14,365 nt of DNA, taken from assembly GCA_945861995.1 (NCBI GenBank), contig CAMAWZ010000026.1, positions 1 through 14,365 on the forward strand, read 5' to 3'. A model generated the notes under the pieces. The model was not told where the DNA came from. It saw nothing but the letters and a program-made list of their open reading frames with translations, and ran no database searches. Source of the stretch: Pseudorhodobacter antarcticus. Its GTDB lineage: Bacteria > Pseudomonadota > Alphaproteobacteria > Rhodobacterales > Rhodobacteraceae. Of the stretch, positions 6,219 to 13,112 are shown piece after piece. The number at the start of each line of letters is the position of its first letter. The stretch's first letter is position 1. A program made the translations under genes and the position numbers.

Positions 6219-7610
6219 ATGACCAGTATGAAAACCGAAACCATTTCCGCTGCGCCCACCCCAAATGGGCAGGGCAAAAAGCTGTTCATCAAAACCTATG
6301 GCTGCCAGATGAATGTCTATGACAGCGAGCGGATGGCCGAGGCGATGGGCAGCGATGGCTACACGCAGGTGGACAGCGCCGAGGCCGCCGACATGGTGCT
6401 GATCAACACCTGCCATATCCGCGAAAAAGCCAGCGAAAAGCTGTATTCAGATTTGGGCCGTTTGCGCAAACTGAAAAAGGATAAGCCAGATTTGAAAATT
6501 GGCGTGGCTGGCTGCGTCGCGCAGGCCGAAGGGGCCGAAATTTTGCGCCGCGCGCCGCAAGTGGATGTGGTGGTTGGGCCGCAAGCCTATCACCGCCTGC
6601 CCGCGATGGCGCGCGCAGCGCTGGCAGGGCACACGCAGCAACTGGATACTGATTTTCCCGCCGAAGATAAATTCGACAATCTGCCAAAGGCGCGCGCCGC
6701 GCGGGGGCCGATGGCGTTTTTGACGGTGCAAGAAGGCTGCGATAAATTTTGCGCCTTTTGTGTGGTGCCCTATACACGCGGGTCAGAAGTATCGCGTCCC
6801 GCCGCGCGCATCTTGGATGAGGCGCGCGCGCTGGTAGAACGCGGCGTGCGCGACATCACGTTGCTGGGGCAGAATGTAAACGCCTATCACGGCGCGGGGC
6901 ATGGCGCAGGGCACGGCGCAGGGGCGCAGGGGGATTTAACGCTGGCTGGGTTGATCCGCGCGCTTGCCAAAATCGACGGGCTCTTACGCATTCGCTATAC
7001 GACGTCTCATCCAAATGACATGGGTGACGATCTGATCGAAGCTCATGGCGAGGTGCCGCAATTGATGCCTTATCTGCACCTGCCCGTGCAGTCGGGTTCG
7101 GACAAAATCCTAAAGGCGATGAACCGCAAGCACACTGCCGAGCAGTATCTGCGCCAGATCGAACGTATCCGCGCCGCAAGGCCCGATATTCTGCTATCGT
7201 CCGATTTCATCGCAGGCTTTCCAGGCGAGACGGACAGCGACCATGCCGCGACGATGGATTTGATACGGCAAGTGCGCTTTGGCGCGGCCTATTCGTTCAA
7301 ATACTCGGCCCGCCCCGGCACGCCCGCCGCCGAAAAAGCAGAGGTGGACAATGATGTTGCCGATGCACGTTTGCAAGAAATGCAAGCGCTGCTGTCCAGT
7401 CAGCAATACGCGCTGCAGGCCGCGATGGTGGGCCGCGAAGTGGGCGTTTTATATGAAAAGGCAGGCAGGCTGGACGCGCAATTGGTGGGCAAGTCTGACC
7501 ACCTTCATGCCGTGCATGTCATCGACCCTGCGGGCAAAATTGGCGAATTGGTGCGGGTAAAGATCACCGCTTCGGTCACAAATTCGCTGAAAGGTCAAAG
7601 GATTGGCTAA
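6219..7610 (+). CDS. miaB: tRNA-2-methylthio-N6-dimethylallyladenosine synthase MiaB
   Basis: A 463-residue radical-SAM methylthiotransferase that converts i6A37 to ms2i6A37 in tRNAs reading UNN codons. The N-terminal UPF0004 domain shows the three cluster ligands in TYGCQMN (Cys29), INTCHIR (Cys65) and VAGCVAQ (Cys99). The radical-SAM triad is EGCDKFCAFC (Cys174, Cys178, Cys181), followed by VPYTRGSE. Further family segments are LGQNVNAYHG, TTSHPND, LHLPVQSGSD and FIAGFPGET. The C-terminal TRAM domain spans about 397-460. AAAGGGG (6204-6210) lies 8 bases before the ATG. An oddity is a tandem HGAG expansion at residues 224-235 just after NVNAY. A divergent spacer separates it from the glycosyltransferase-like gene. 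Confidence 0.97.
   Translation: MTSMKTETISAAPTPNGQGKKLFIKTYGCQMNVYDSERMAEAMGSDGYTQVDSAEAADMVLINTCHIREKASEKLYSDLGRLRKLKKDKPDLKIGVAGCVAQAEGAEILRRAPQVDVVVGPQAYHRLPAMARAALAGHTQQLDTDFPAEDKFDNLPKARAARGPMAFLTVQEGCDKFCAFCVVPYTRGSEVSRPAARILDEARALVERGVRDITLLGQNVNAYHGAGHGAGHGAGAQGDLTLAGLIRALAKIDGLLRIRYTTSHPNDMGDDLIEAHGEVPQLMPYLHLPVQSGSDKILKAMNRKHTAEQYLRQIERIRAARPDILLSSDFIAGFPGETDSDHAATMDLIRQVRFGAAYSFKYSARPGTPAAEKAEVDNDVADARLQEMQALLSSQQYALQAAMVGREVGVLYEKAGRLDAQLVGKSDHLHAVHVIDPAGKIGELVRVKITASVTNSLKGQRIG
6888..6923 (+). repeat. Three tandem 12-bp repeats inside miaB (HGAG x3)
   Basis: Three in-frame 12-base units, each reading CA(C/T) GGC GC(G/A) GGG, encode His-Gly-Ala-Gly three times at MiaB residues 224-235. 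The units differ only at synonymous third positions. They sit in the loop after NVNAYHG, a region of variable length in MiaB proteins. Confidence 0.9.
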
Positions 7611-7629
7611 GCTGGCGCGGGTGGCATTC

Positions 7630-7703
7630 GCGCGTTCGAAACAGTCCTAACGCGCAAAAGCGCGGGGGCCGCGAAATGTGGCAACATTGCGGCGCGCACC
7701 CCC
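7630..7703 (+). other. Hairpin-rich spacer downstream of miaB
   Basis: This spacer has several potential stems. GCGCGTT (7630-7636) can pair with AACGCGC (7649-7655). Its right arm overlaps the alternative hairpin CGCGC-AAAA-GCGCG (7651-7664). Downstream, GCCGC (7668-7672) pairs with GCGGC (7689-7693), and AATGT (7675-7679) with ACATT (7684-7688), around a GGCA loop. GGGGG (7664-7668) also faces CCCCC (7699-7703). No T-run follows, so it is not a standard intrinsic terminator; it could be an attenuator-like or processed 3' end. No gene is visible in 7611-7788. Confidence 0.4.
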
Positions 7704-7775
7704 TGATTGAACCAGAATCCGCTTTACAACGCTGCGGGCATGGCTGAAAAACGATCCACGCAGCTGCGAGCGTGT

Positions 7776-7783
7776 GGGGGGAG
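7776..7783 (+). promoter_or_regulatory. Ribosome binding site deciding a GTG start
   Basis: GGGGGGAG lies 5 bases before GTG at 7789. The only nearby in-frame ATG (7807) has no Shine-Dalgarno, and the in-frame GTGs at 7774 and 7783 overlap the site itself. This favours the GTG at 7789 as the start of the OmpA-family gene. Confidence 0.6.
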
Positions 7784-7788
7784 TGAAA

Positions 7789-8358
7789 GTGCCAAAACTT
7801 TCCGTAATGAAAAATACTTTAGTTGCCGTTTTGGCCCTGATGTTTGCTGTTGGGTACTTGGGCCAAGCCACTGCGCAAAACGCGCCGCAGGTGGCGGGAA
7901 AAATCCAATGGGGCATATGGGTTGACAGTGATGGCTGTATGCATTGGTGGGCGGACGGCGGGGTCGAAGGCTATATGCTAGACCGCGTTCATCCCAAAAC
8001 GGGCAAGCCTGTTTGCATCAAGCGCAACACCTGCCTTGTTCAAAACACGGATCAGCTGTTCGCAACCGATTCGGCGCATCTTTCGCGTCATGGCCGTACC
8101 TATTTGCAGCAGTTTTTCCAAAGCGCGGGCGCTTTTGGCTATGCGGTTTATGGCCATACCGATTCGCGCGCATCAGATGAATACAACATCAGCTTATCGC
8201 AGCGCCGCGCCCGCGCCGTTGCGGATGTGGCGCGGTCGGTTGGGGCAATGGTTGAACGCGAAATCGGCTTTGGCGAGCGTCAACCCGTTGCGCCAAACGA
8301 TTCGGCCCATAACATGGCGCGCAACCGCCGCGTTGAAATCGTGTGCTATCGGTGGTGA
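7789..8358 (+). CDS. OmpA-family outer-membrane/peptidoglycan-binding protein
   Basis: A 189-residue exported protein (GTG start). The signal peptide has Lys3 and Lys8, a hydrophobic core at about 10-25, and a probable cleavage after ATA (residue 29). The mature N-terminal part has a cysteine-bounded module, about residues 44-76: DSDGC (Cys50), then EGYM, then GKPVC (Cys76). The rest is an OmpA C-terminal domain (about 88-186), with LFATDSAHLS, GHTDSRASDEYNISLSQRRA and MARNRRVEI, which carry the Asp and Arg that bind meso-diaminopimelate in this family. No beta-barrel is present, so it probably bridges the outer membrane or periplasm to peptidoglycan. The next gene starts at the stop codon (TGATG), so the pair is coupled. 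An ATG at 7807 is an alternative start. Confidence 0.82.
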   Translation: MPKLSVMKNTLVAVLALMFAVGYLGQATAQNAPQVAGKIQWGIWVDSDGCMHWWADGGVEGYMLDRVHPKTGKPVCIKRNTCLVQNTDQLFATDSAHLSRHGRTYLQQFFQSAGAFGYAVYGHTDSRASDEYNISLSQRRARAVADVARSVGAMVEREIGFGERQPVAPNDSAHNMARNRRVEIVCYRW

Positions 8359-8765
8359 TGGATATGACAAAGATAATTGAAAACTCGCGCGGGAACCTCG
8401 TTCGGTTTGGGATGCTGGCCTTGGCCACGCTGACGCTGACGGCCTGTGGCGGCGTTGGCACCTTTGGCCCTAATGGAGGCCCTAACTCGGTCATCGCGGC
8501 TCCTATGGATCGCGGGTTTATTGACGGCGGTGTGCTGCGCGACGGCGAGGCCGCGATTGTTTATGATCCTGATGGTTGCCAAGGCTGGTTGATTGACGAT
8601 GGTATCGAAGGATATTCGGGCCGCAGATTTGACCCTGTTTCGGGCCTGCCAATTTGCAACAATGCCTACCCACCCGGCACGGTGCTGGGAAATTACCAAA
8701 CCGATGGCCGCAGCGACCGCGGCGATTGGATCAAGGGAACAGTGGGCAACGTCGGCGGGTATTGA
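8358..8765 (+). CDS. Small lipoprotein with the same cysteine module
   Basis: A 135-residue predicted lipoprotein. A hydrophobic stretch ends in the lipobox LTAC (Cys30), followed by GG. Residues 68-100 form a module DPDGC (Cys74), then DDGIEGY, then GLPIC (Cys100), which aligns without gaps to the N-terminal module of the OmpA-family protein encoded just upstream. There is no OmpA domain; the C-terminus is a Gly/Asp-rich tail ending NVGGY. The ATG at 8358 overlaps the preceding stop (TGATG); an ATG at 8364 is a plausible alternative, 8 bases after GGTGG. A strong terminator follows the stop after 21 bases, so the two envelope genes form a closed unit at their 3' side. Function unknown; partnership with the OmpA-family protein at the outer membrane is inferred. 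Confidence 0.78.
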   Translation: MDMTKIIENSRGNLVRFGMLALATLTLTACGGVGTFGPNGGPNSVIAAPMDRGFIDGGVLRDGEAAIVYDPDGCQGWLIDDGIEGYSGRRFDPVSGLPICNNAYPPGTVLGNYQTDGRSDRGDWIKGTVGNVGGY

Positions 8766-8786
8766 TCACGCCGCTAGATTATGGGG

Positions 8787-8823
8787 TGGCCGCATCTGCA
8801 CAGATGCGGCCATTTGTCCTTTT
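8787..8823 (+). terminator. Intrinsic terminator after the envelope gene pair
   Basis: A perfect 12-base inverted repeat, TGGCCGCATCTG (8787-8798) and CAGATGCGGCCA (8801-8812), is separated by two bases; in RNA it forms a 10-bp stem with a 6-base loop. It is followed by the T-rich TTTGTCCTTTTT. It separates the OmpA/lipoprotein unit from phoH. The rest of the spacer to 8952 holds no convincing gene. It contains a palindromic hairpin CACGCG-GGGA-CGCGTG (8902-8917) close to where the phoH promoter should be. Confidence 0.85.
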
Positions 8824-8952
8824 TGGGCCGTGCTGCGCAATATCATGGCGCTCGCGGCGCTTTGTCATCAAAATGTAGCGGATCGCGCGAAATAACTCTT
8901 GCACGCGGGGACGCGTGGCCACACAGTTTGTTCATGCCGCCCCATAACCCAT

Positions 8953-8959
8953 AAAGGAG
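8953..8959 (+). promoter_or_regulatory. Ribosome binding site deciding the phoH TTG start
   Basis: AAAGGAG, a near-perfect Shine-Dalgarno, lies 6 bases before TTG at 8966. No in-frame ATG is well placed near it, so the rare TTG start is supported. Confidence 0.7.
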
Positions 8960-8965
8960 ACGCAC

Positions 8966-9991
8966 TTGGGCATCAGCGCGCTGACCCCCCCGAAAGCCCC
9001 CGAGGATCTGGTGGAAACCCTTCTCGAATTTCCTGATAACCGACTTCTGATCAGCCTTTGCGGCGAATTTGACCGCAACTTGGCGCAGATCGAACATCAG
9101 GCTGGGGTGCATATCTTAAGACGGGGAAATCGGCTGGCGGTGATTGGCGACAAGGGCGCTAGGGAACAGGCATCAGCCGTGTTGCGCGGTCTGTATGCGC
9201 GGCTCGAATCGGGGCGCGAGGTGCAGGCGGGCGATATTGATGGCGCGATGCGCATGGGAAAGCCCTTGCCAGATGTTCTAATACCCGAAGGCGGCGAGCA
9301 GATCGAGATGTTTACAGGGGGCGGCGGCGTGGAACTGCGCACTCGCAAAAAGCCTGTCGAGCCGCGCACCGAGGCGCAGAAAACCTATGTCGCCAACCTG
9401 TTTGCCAATGAATTGGGCTTTGGCATTGGCCCTGCGGGCACGGGCAAAACCTATCTTGCTGTGGCTGTAGGCGTGACCATGCTGGTATCGGGCGCTGTGG
9501 AAAAAATAATCCTGTCGCGCCCCGCAGTTGAGGCGGGCGAGCGGCTTGGCTTTCTTCCTGGCGATATGAAGGAAAAGATCGACCCTTATATGCAGCCCCT
9601 TTACGATGCGCTGAACGACTTTTTGCCGCAAAAGCAGATGGCAAAGTTGATGGAGGACAAGCGCATCGAAATCGCACCCTTGGCCTTTATGCGCGGGCGC
9701 ACGCTGTCTAATGCGTTTATTGTGCTGGACGAGGCGCAGAATGCGACGGCGATGCAGATGAAGATGTTTCTGACCCGTCTTGGCCAAGGCAGCCGTATGG
9801 TGATTACGGGCGATCGCAGCCAAGTCGATTTGCCGCGCGGTGTGCCGTCGGGTCTGGCCGAGGCAGAACGGATTTTGAAGGGTGTCAAAGGCGTGACCTT
9901 TAACTATTTCACGTCGAAGGATGTGGTGCGTCACCCCCTTGTCGCCCGCATTATCGAAGCCTACGAATCCGACGAAGCACAGCCCAGTTGA
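8966..9991 (+). CDS. phoH: PhoH family ATPase (YbeZ type)
   Basis: A 341-residue cytoplasmic P-loop ATPase of the PhoH/YbeZ family, linked by genetics and conserved gene order to YbeY in RNA metabolism and ribosome quality control. The N-terminal part (about 20-80) contains an RNA-binding KH-like segment with NRLAVIGDKG. The ATPase core has Walker A GPAGTGKT (155-162), SRPAVEAGERLGFLPGD (184-200) and Walker B FIVLDEAQN (251-259), followed by MVITGDRSQVDLP. It uses TTG at 8966, supported by a strong ribosome site. It heads the conserved cluster phoH-ybeY-corC-lnt, with ybeY 30 bases downstream. In other bacteria this cluster is heat-induced; I could not identify a sigma-32 type promoter in the spacer. 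Confidence 0.95.
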   Translation: MGISALTPPKAPEDLVETLLEFPDNRLLISLCGEFDRNLAQIEHQAGVHILRRGNRLAVIGDKGAREQASAVLRGLYARLESGREVQAGDIDGAMRMGKPLPDVLIPEGGEQIEMFTGGGGVELRTRKKPVEPRTEAQKTYVANLFANELGFGIGPAGTGKTYLAVAVGVTMLVSGAVEKIILSRPAVEAGERLGFLPGDMKEKIDPYMQPLYDALNDFLPQKQMAKLMEDKRIEIAPLAFMRGRTLSNAFIVLDEAQNATAMQMKMFLTRLGQGSRMVITGDRSQVDLPRGVPSGLAEAERILKGVKGVTFNYFTSKDVVRHPLVARIIEAYESDEAQPS

Positions 9992-10021
9992 GGCCGCAGC
10001 CAACACGGGCTAAGAAGCGGC

Positions 10022-10549
10022 ATGGAAGATTTTGTTGAAGTTGTCATCGAAGACATAAGGTGGGAAAGCGCGGGGCTGCAAGAGTTAGCCCAGCGCGCTG
10101 CCCTTGCGACATTCGCCGAACTTGGGCTGCCTGTGGCGGGGTTTGCCTTGTGCGTTATGGGCTGCGATGATGCCCGAATCGCCGCGCTGAACGCCGATTT
10201 TCGCGGCAAACCGACGCCGACCAATGTTCTAAGTTGGCCGTCCGACGAGCGCGGCGCGGCAATAGCAGGGGAAATGCCCGATTTGCCGCAGGCGGGCGAT
10301 TCGGGTGACCCCGATCACTTGGGTGACATAGCAATTGCCTTTGACACCTGCCAGGCCGAGGCGCTGGCAGGAGGAAAACCGCTGACGCATCATGCCGCTC
10401 ATCTGATCGCACATGGTGTTTTGCATATTTTAGGTTTTGACCATATAAAGGAATCTGACGGCGATTTGATGGAGGCAGTCGAGGCGCGCGTCATGGCGCG
10501 GCTGGGTCTGCCGAACCCTTATGATGCAGCCGAATATCTAGGGCCGTGA
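10022..10549 (+). CDS. ybeY: Endoribonuclease YbeY (rRNA maturation factor)
   Basis: A 175-residue metalloprotein of the UPF0054 family, a single-strand-specific endoribonuclease needed for 16S rRNA 3' maturation and 70S quality control. The zinc site HGVLHILGFDH has the three histidines His131, His135 and His141. The upstream family block LNADFRGKPTPTNVLSW (56-72) contains the conserved Arg61, and HLGDIAIAF follows at 99-107. An insert of about 20 residues rich in Gly/Asp/Pro (77-98) separates these blocks, as often in alphaproteobacteria. The ribosome site is weak. It follows phoH closely and precedes corC by 63 bases that contain a perfect tandem repeat. Confidence 0.95.
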   Translation: MEDFVEVVIEDIRWESAGLQELAQRAALATFAELGLPVAGFALCVMGCDDARIAALNADFRGKPTPTNVLSWPSDERGAAIAGEMPDLPQAGDSGDPDHLGDIAIAFDTCQAEALAGGKPLTHHAAHLIAHGVLHILGFDHIKESDGDLMEAVEARVMARLGLPNPYDAAEYLGP

Positions 10550-10571
10550 CGACACCGTGACGGAAAAATTC

Positions 10572-10599
10572 GGGACAGCAGTTTTGGGACAGCAGTTTT
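10572..10599 (+). repeat. Perfect 2 x 14 bp tandem repeat before corC
   Basis: GGGACAGCAGTTTT occurs twice, head to tail and without mismatch, at 10572-10585 and 10586-10599, in the 63-base spacer between ybeY and corC. It ends just before the GGACAAGGACAA that carries the corC ribosome site (AAGGA, 10605-10609). Confidence 0.95.
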
Positions 10600-10612
10600 T
10601 GGACAAGGACAA

Positions 10613-11545
10613 ATGGGCAGTAGCAGCGACGCTTTAGGCAGTTCGGCAGACGACGAAGGATCAAGTACCGAGGCGCAGGGACGCGGGATTTTGGGCCGTA
10701 TCTTTGGGGCGCTGGGAGGGGGCAGCAAGGATGATACCCTTCCTGCAAGCCCCCTTGCTGGAACACCAGATGCGGGGCCAAACATGGCGCAACTGGGCCT
10801 ATCTAACCTGCGCCGCCTGCGCGTGGATGATGTATCCATACCCAAAGCCGATATCGCCGCCGTGCCCCTAGACATTGATAAAGATGCCTTGGTCGAGGCG
10901 TTTCGCACCCACGGATTTTCGCGTCTGCCGGTCTACAAAGGCACGCTTGATCATCCACAAGGTCTTGTTTTGCTGAAAGATTTGGCGCTGCAATACGGGT
11001 TTGGCGCGGGGGGGCGGTTTAGTCTGCGCAAATTGCTGCGCCCCGTCCTTTATGCCCCGCCTTCGATGCCCGCAGCCGTTTTGCTGCAAAAGATGCAGCG
11101 CGACCGCGTGCATATGGCGCTGGTGATTGATGAATACGGCGGGGTCGACGGGTTGGTCACTATCGAAGACCTGATCGAAACAGTCATTGGCGAAATTGAA
11201 GACGAGCATGACGAAGACGAAGGCGTGCTGTGGAAACAGGAAAAAGAGGGCGTTTATATCGCCCAATCCACCGCGCCCCTAGAGGAGTTCGAGGCGGAAA
11301 TCGGCATGACGCTGCGATCTGGCGATGATGATGATGACATCGATACTTTGGGCGGGTTGGTCTTTGTGCGTGTGGGGCGCGTGCCTGTGCGGGGCGAAAT
11401 TGTTCCCCATGAAAGCGGCGCAGAATTTGAAGTGATTGATGCCGATCCGCGCCGCATAAAACGCCTGCGCGTTCGGTTACCTGGCTTTGGCGCGGCCAAG
11501 ACCAGCAACGAGCAAGCCGCAGATGTTGGGATCGGGGGCAAGTAA
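10613..11545 (+). CDS. corC: CBS-pair / CorC-HlyC domain protein (CorC, YbeX type)
   Basis: A 310-residue cytoplasmic protein of the CorC/YbeX/TlyC family, associated with Mg2+/Co2+ homeostasis and, by gene order and genetics, with ribosome function. A Ser/Gly-rich low-complexity leader (1-55) precedes a pair of CBS domains (about 65-195), with SRLPVYKGTLDHPQGLVLLKD in the first and MALVIDEYGGVDGLVTIEDL in the second. An acidic linker follows (193-204). The C-terminal transporter-associated domain (about 212-288) includes DDDDDIDTLGGLVF. The four N-terminal TM segments of the DUF21/CNNM relatives are absent, as expected for CorC. AAGGA lies only 3 bases before the ATG. The stop overlaps the lnt start in TAATG. 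Confidence 0.92.
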   Translation: MGSSSDALGSSADDEGSSTEAQGRGILGRIFGALGGGSKDDTLPASPLAGTPDAGPNMAQLGLSNLRRLRVDDVSIPKADIAAVPLDIDKDALVEAFRTHGFSRLPVYKGTLDHPQGLVLLKDLALQYGFGAGGRFSLRKLLRPVLYAPPSMPAAVLLQKMQRDRVHMALVIDEYGGVDGLVTIEDLIETVIGEIEDEHDEDEGVLWKQEKEGVYIAQSTAPLEEFEAEIGMTLRSGDDDDDIDTLGGLVFVRVGRVPVRGEIVPHESGAEFEVIDADPRRIKRLRVRLPGFGAAKTSNEQAADVGIGGK

Positions 11546-13026
11546 TGGCGCGGCGGCCGCAAATTTCGCGCTGGCGGCTCGGTTTGTCCAGTTTTGCTGC
11601 GGGCGTCATTGCGGCATCTGGTCAAGCGCCATTTTATCTGTGGTATCTATCGCTGCCCGCGCTCGCGGTGTTGTTTATGTTGATTTTGGCGCAGGTCAAA
11701 ACGCCGCGCTTTGCCGCCTTTGCAGCGTGGATGGGCGGGGCGGGGTATTTCTGCGCCTCGCTATCTTGGCTAATCTCGCCCTTTTTGGTCGAGGCAGATA
11801 CCTATGCGTGGATGGCACCCTTTGCGCTGCTGATTATGGGATTTGGTCTTGCGCTATTTTGGGCGCTGGCGGCTTGGGCCGCAATGTACTTGCCGCGCCC
11901 TGCAATTGCGCTGGCGGTTTTGCTGGCGGGGGCGGAACTGGCGCGGGGTTATGTGCTGACAGGCTTTCCGTGGGCGCTGCTGGGTCATATCTGGATTGAT
12001 ACACCCGTATCGCAGTTTGCGGCATATGTTGGGCCCAGTGGGCTTACGTTGCTGACCACCGCCTTGGCGATGGGATTGGCTGCGGGCAAAATCTGGGGTC
12101 GCGGGGCTGCGGCTTTGGGTTTAGCCGTGTTTTGGGCGGGCGGGGTTTGGACGCTGAACCAACCGATGCCTGCAGACACGGACTTTACCATGCGCCTTGT
12201 GCAGCCCAATGCCGAACAATCGCTGAAGTGGGATGCAGCACAGGCGCAGGTGTTCTATGATCGCTTGATCCGCGCAACCAGCGCCGCGCCACGGCCCAAT
12301 ATCGTGATTTGGCCTGAAACGGCCCTGCCCTATTTGCAGGAGCAAAACGATGGGATCACCGCAGATATGGCCCGCGCTGCAAATGGGGCTACGCTGATCT
12401 ATGGCCGCCAGCGGGTCGAGGGGGATCGCAGTTACAACAGTCTTTCGGTGCTGAATACCGCAGGCAAGGATGCGGCGCTGTATGACAAGCACCATCTGGT
12501 GCCTTTTGGCGAATACATCCCCTTTGGCGATTTTATGTATAACTGGTTTGGTCTGACTGCCTTTGCGTCACAACTGGGCAAAGGCTATACGGCAGGGGCT
12601 GGCCCTGCGATTATCGATCTGGGCACGGCTGGCGGAAAATTTCTGCCGCTGATTTGCTACGAGGCGGTCTTTCCACAAGATTTGCGCACAGATACCCGCC
12701 CCGACTGGCTGCTGCATGTGACCAATGACGCATGGTTCGGCACGCTGACAGGCCCGTTCCAACACGCCGAACAGTCGCGTCTGCGCGCCATTGAGCAGGG
12801 CCTGCCTATGGTTCGCGTGGCCAATACGGGGGTGACGGCCGTGTTTGATGCGCGCGGGCGTTTGCGCGCAGAGTTGCCCTTTGGGCAAGAGGCGCATTTG
12901 GACATCGCTTTGCCCAGCGCCTTGCCCGCGCCGACCTATGCCCGTTTTGGCGAAGCCCCGCTGCTTTTGTTACTGCTGGGCGGCTTTGCGCTGGCGTTTT
13001 TGCGGCCCAAACGCGTCAGATATTGA
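11545..13026 (+). CDS. lnt: Apolipoprotein N-acyltransferase Lnt
   Basis: A 493-residue integral inner-membrane protein, typical length for Lnt, which transfers an acyl chain from phospholipid to the alpha-amino group of the lipidated Cys of apolipoproteins. The N-terminal half (about 1-205) has multiple membrane helices. The periplasmic nitrilase-like domain carries the catalytic triad Glu258 (IWPETALPY), Lys315 (KHHLVPFGEY) and Cys371 (LICYEAVFP), followed by NDAWFG (394-399) and HAEQSRLRAIE. A last hydrophobic segment (471-486) anchors the C-terminus. The start codon shares a base with the corC stop (TAATG), so translation is coupled. The two predicted lipoproteins in this window would be its substrates. 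Confidence 0.96.
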   Translation: MARRPQISRWRLGLSSFAAGVIAASGQAPFYLWYLSLPALAVLFMLILAQVKTPRFAAFAAWMGGAGYFCASLSWLISPFLVEADTYAWMAPFALLIMGFGLALFWALAAWAAMYLPRPAIALAVLLAGAELARGYVLTGFPWALLGHIWIDTPVSQFAAYVGPSGLTLLTTALAMGLAAGKIWGRGAAALGLAVFWAGGVWTLNQPMPADTDFTMRLVQPNAEQSLKWDAAQAQVFYDRLIRATSAAPRPNIVIWPETALPYLQEQNDGITADMARAANGATLIYGRQRVEGDRSYNSLSVLNTAGKDAALYDKHHLVPFGEYIPFGDFMYNWFGLTAFASQLGKGYTAGAGPAIIDLGTAGGKFLPLICYEAVFPQDLRTDTRPDWLLHVTNDAWFGTLTGPFQHAEQSRLRAIEQGLPMVRVANTGVTAVFDARGRLRAELPFGQEAHLDIALPSALPAPTYARFGEAPLLLLLLGGFALAFLRPKRVRY

Positions 13027-13050
13027 CGTAAGGCGCAAATGCCCTTAGCG

Positions 13051-13112
13051 GGGGGTCATCTGGCACAACGGCTTCCTGACGTGCGCAGAGTATGTATTGG
13101 AGCAAGACCCCC
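13051..13112 (+). promoter_or_regulatory. SAM/SAH riboswitch controlling metK translation
   Basis: This 62-base leader matches the SAM/SAH riboswitch class (RF01727) known upstream of metK in Rhodobacterales. The hallmark GGCACAACGGCTTCCTGACG starts at 13062, and TTGGAGCA lies at 13097-13104. P1 forms from CTGGCAC (13060-13066) with GTGC (13081-13084) and CAG (13086-13088), with G13085 bulged. The loop GGCTTCC (13070-13076) can pair as a pseudoknot with GGAGC (13099-13103), which is also the metK ribosome site. Ligand binding should therefore hide the site and stop MetK synthesis. An extra perfect pair, GGGGGTC (13051-13057) with GACCCCC (13106-13112), encloses the whole element and abuts the ATG. 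A small stem (13029-13047) precedes it. Confidence 0.9.

Noticed and set aside
8845..8895. 16-codon reading frame (MALAALCHQNVADRAK) before phoH as a leader peptide
   Set aside because: No ribosome site, it lies just after the terminator, and no regulatory codon run or following attenuator is visible.
13092..13112. Upstream ATG giving MetK a seven-residue extension
   Set aside because: It lies inside the riboswitch and before the ribosome site, and the extension is absent from the usual MetK N-terminus.
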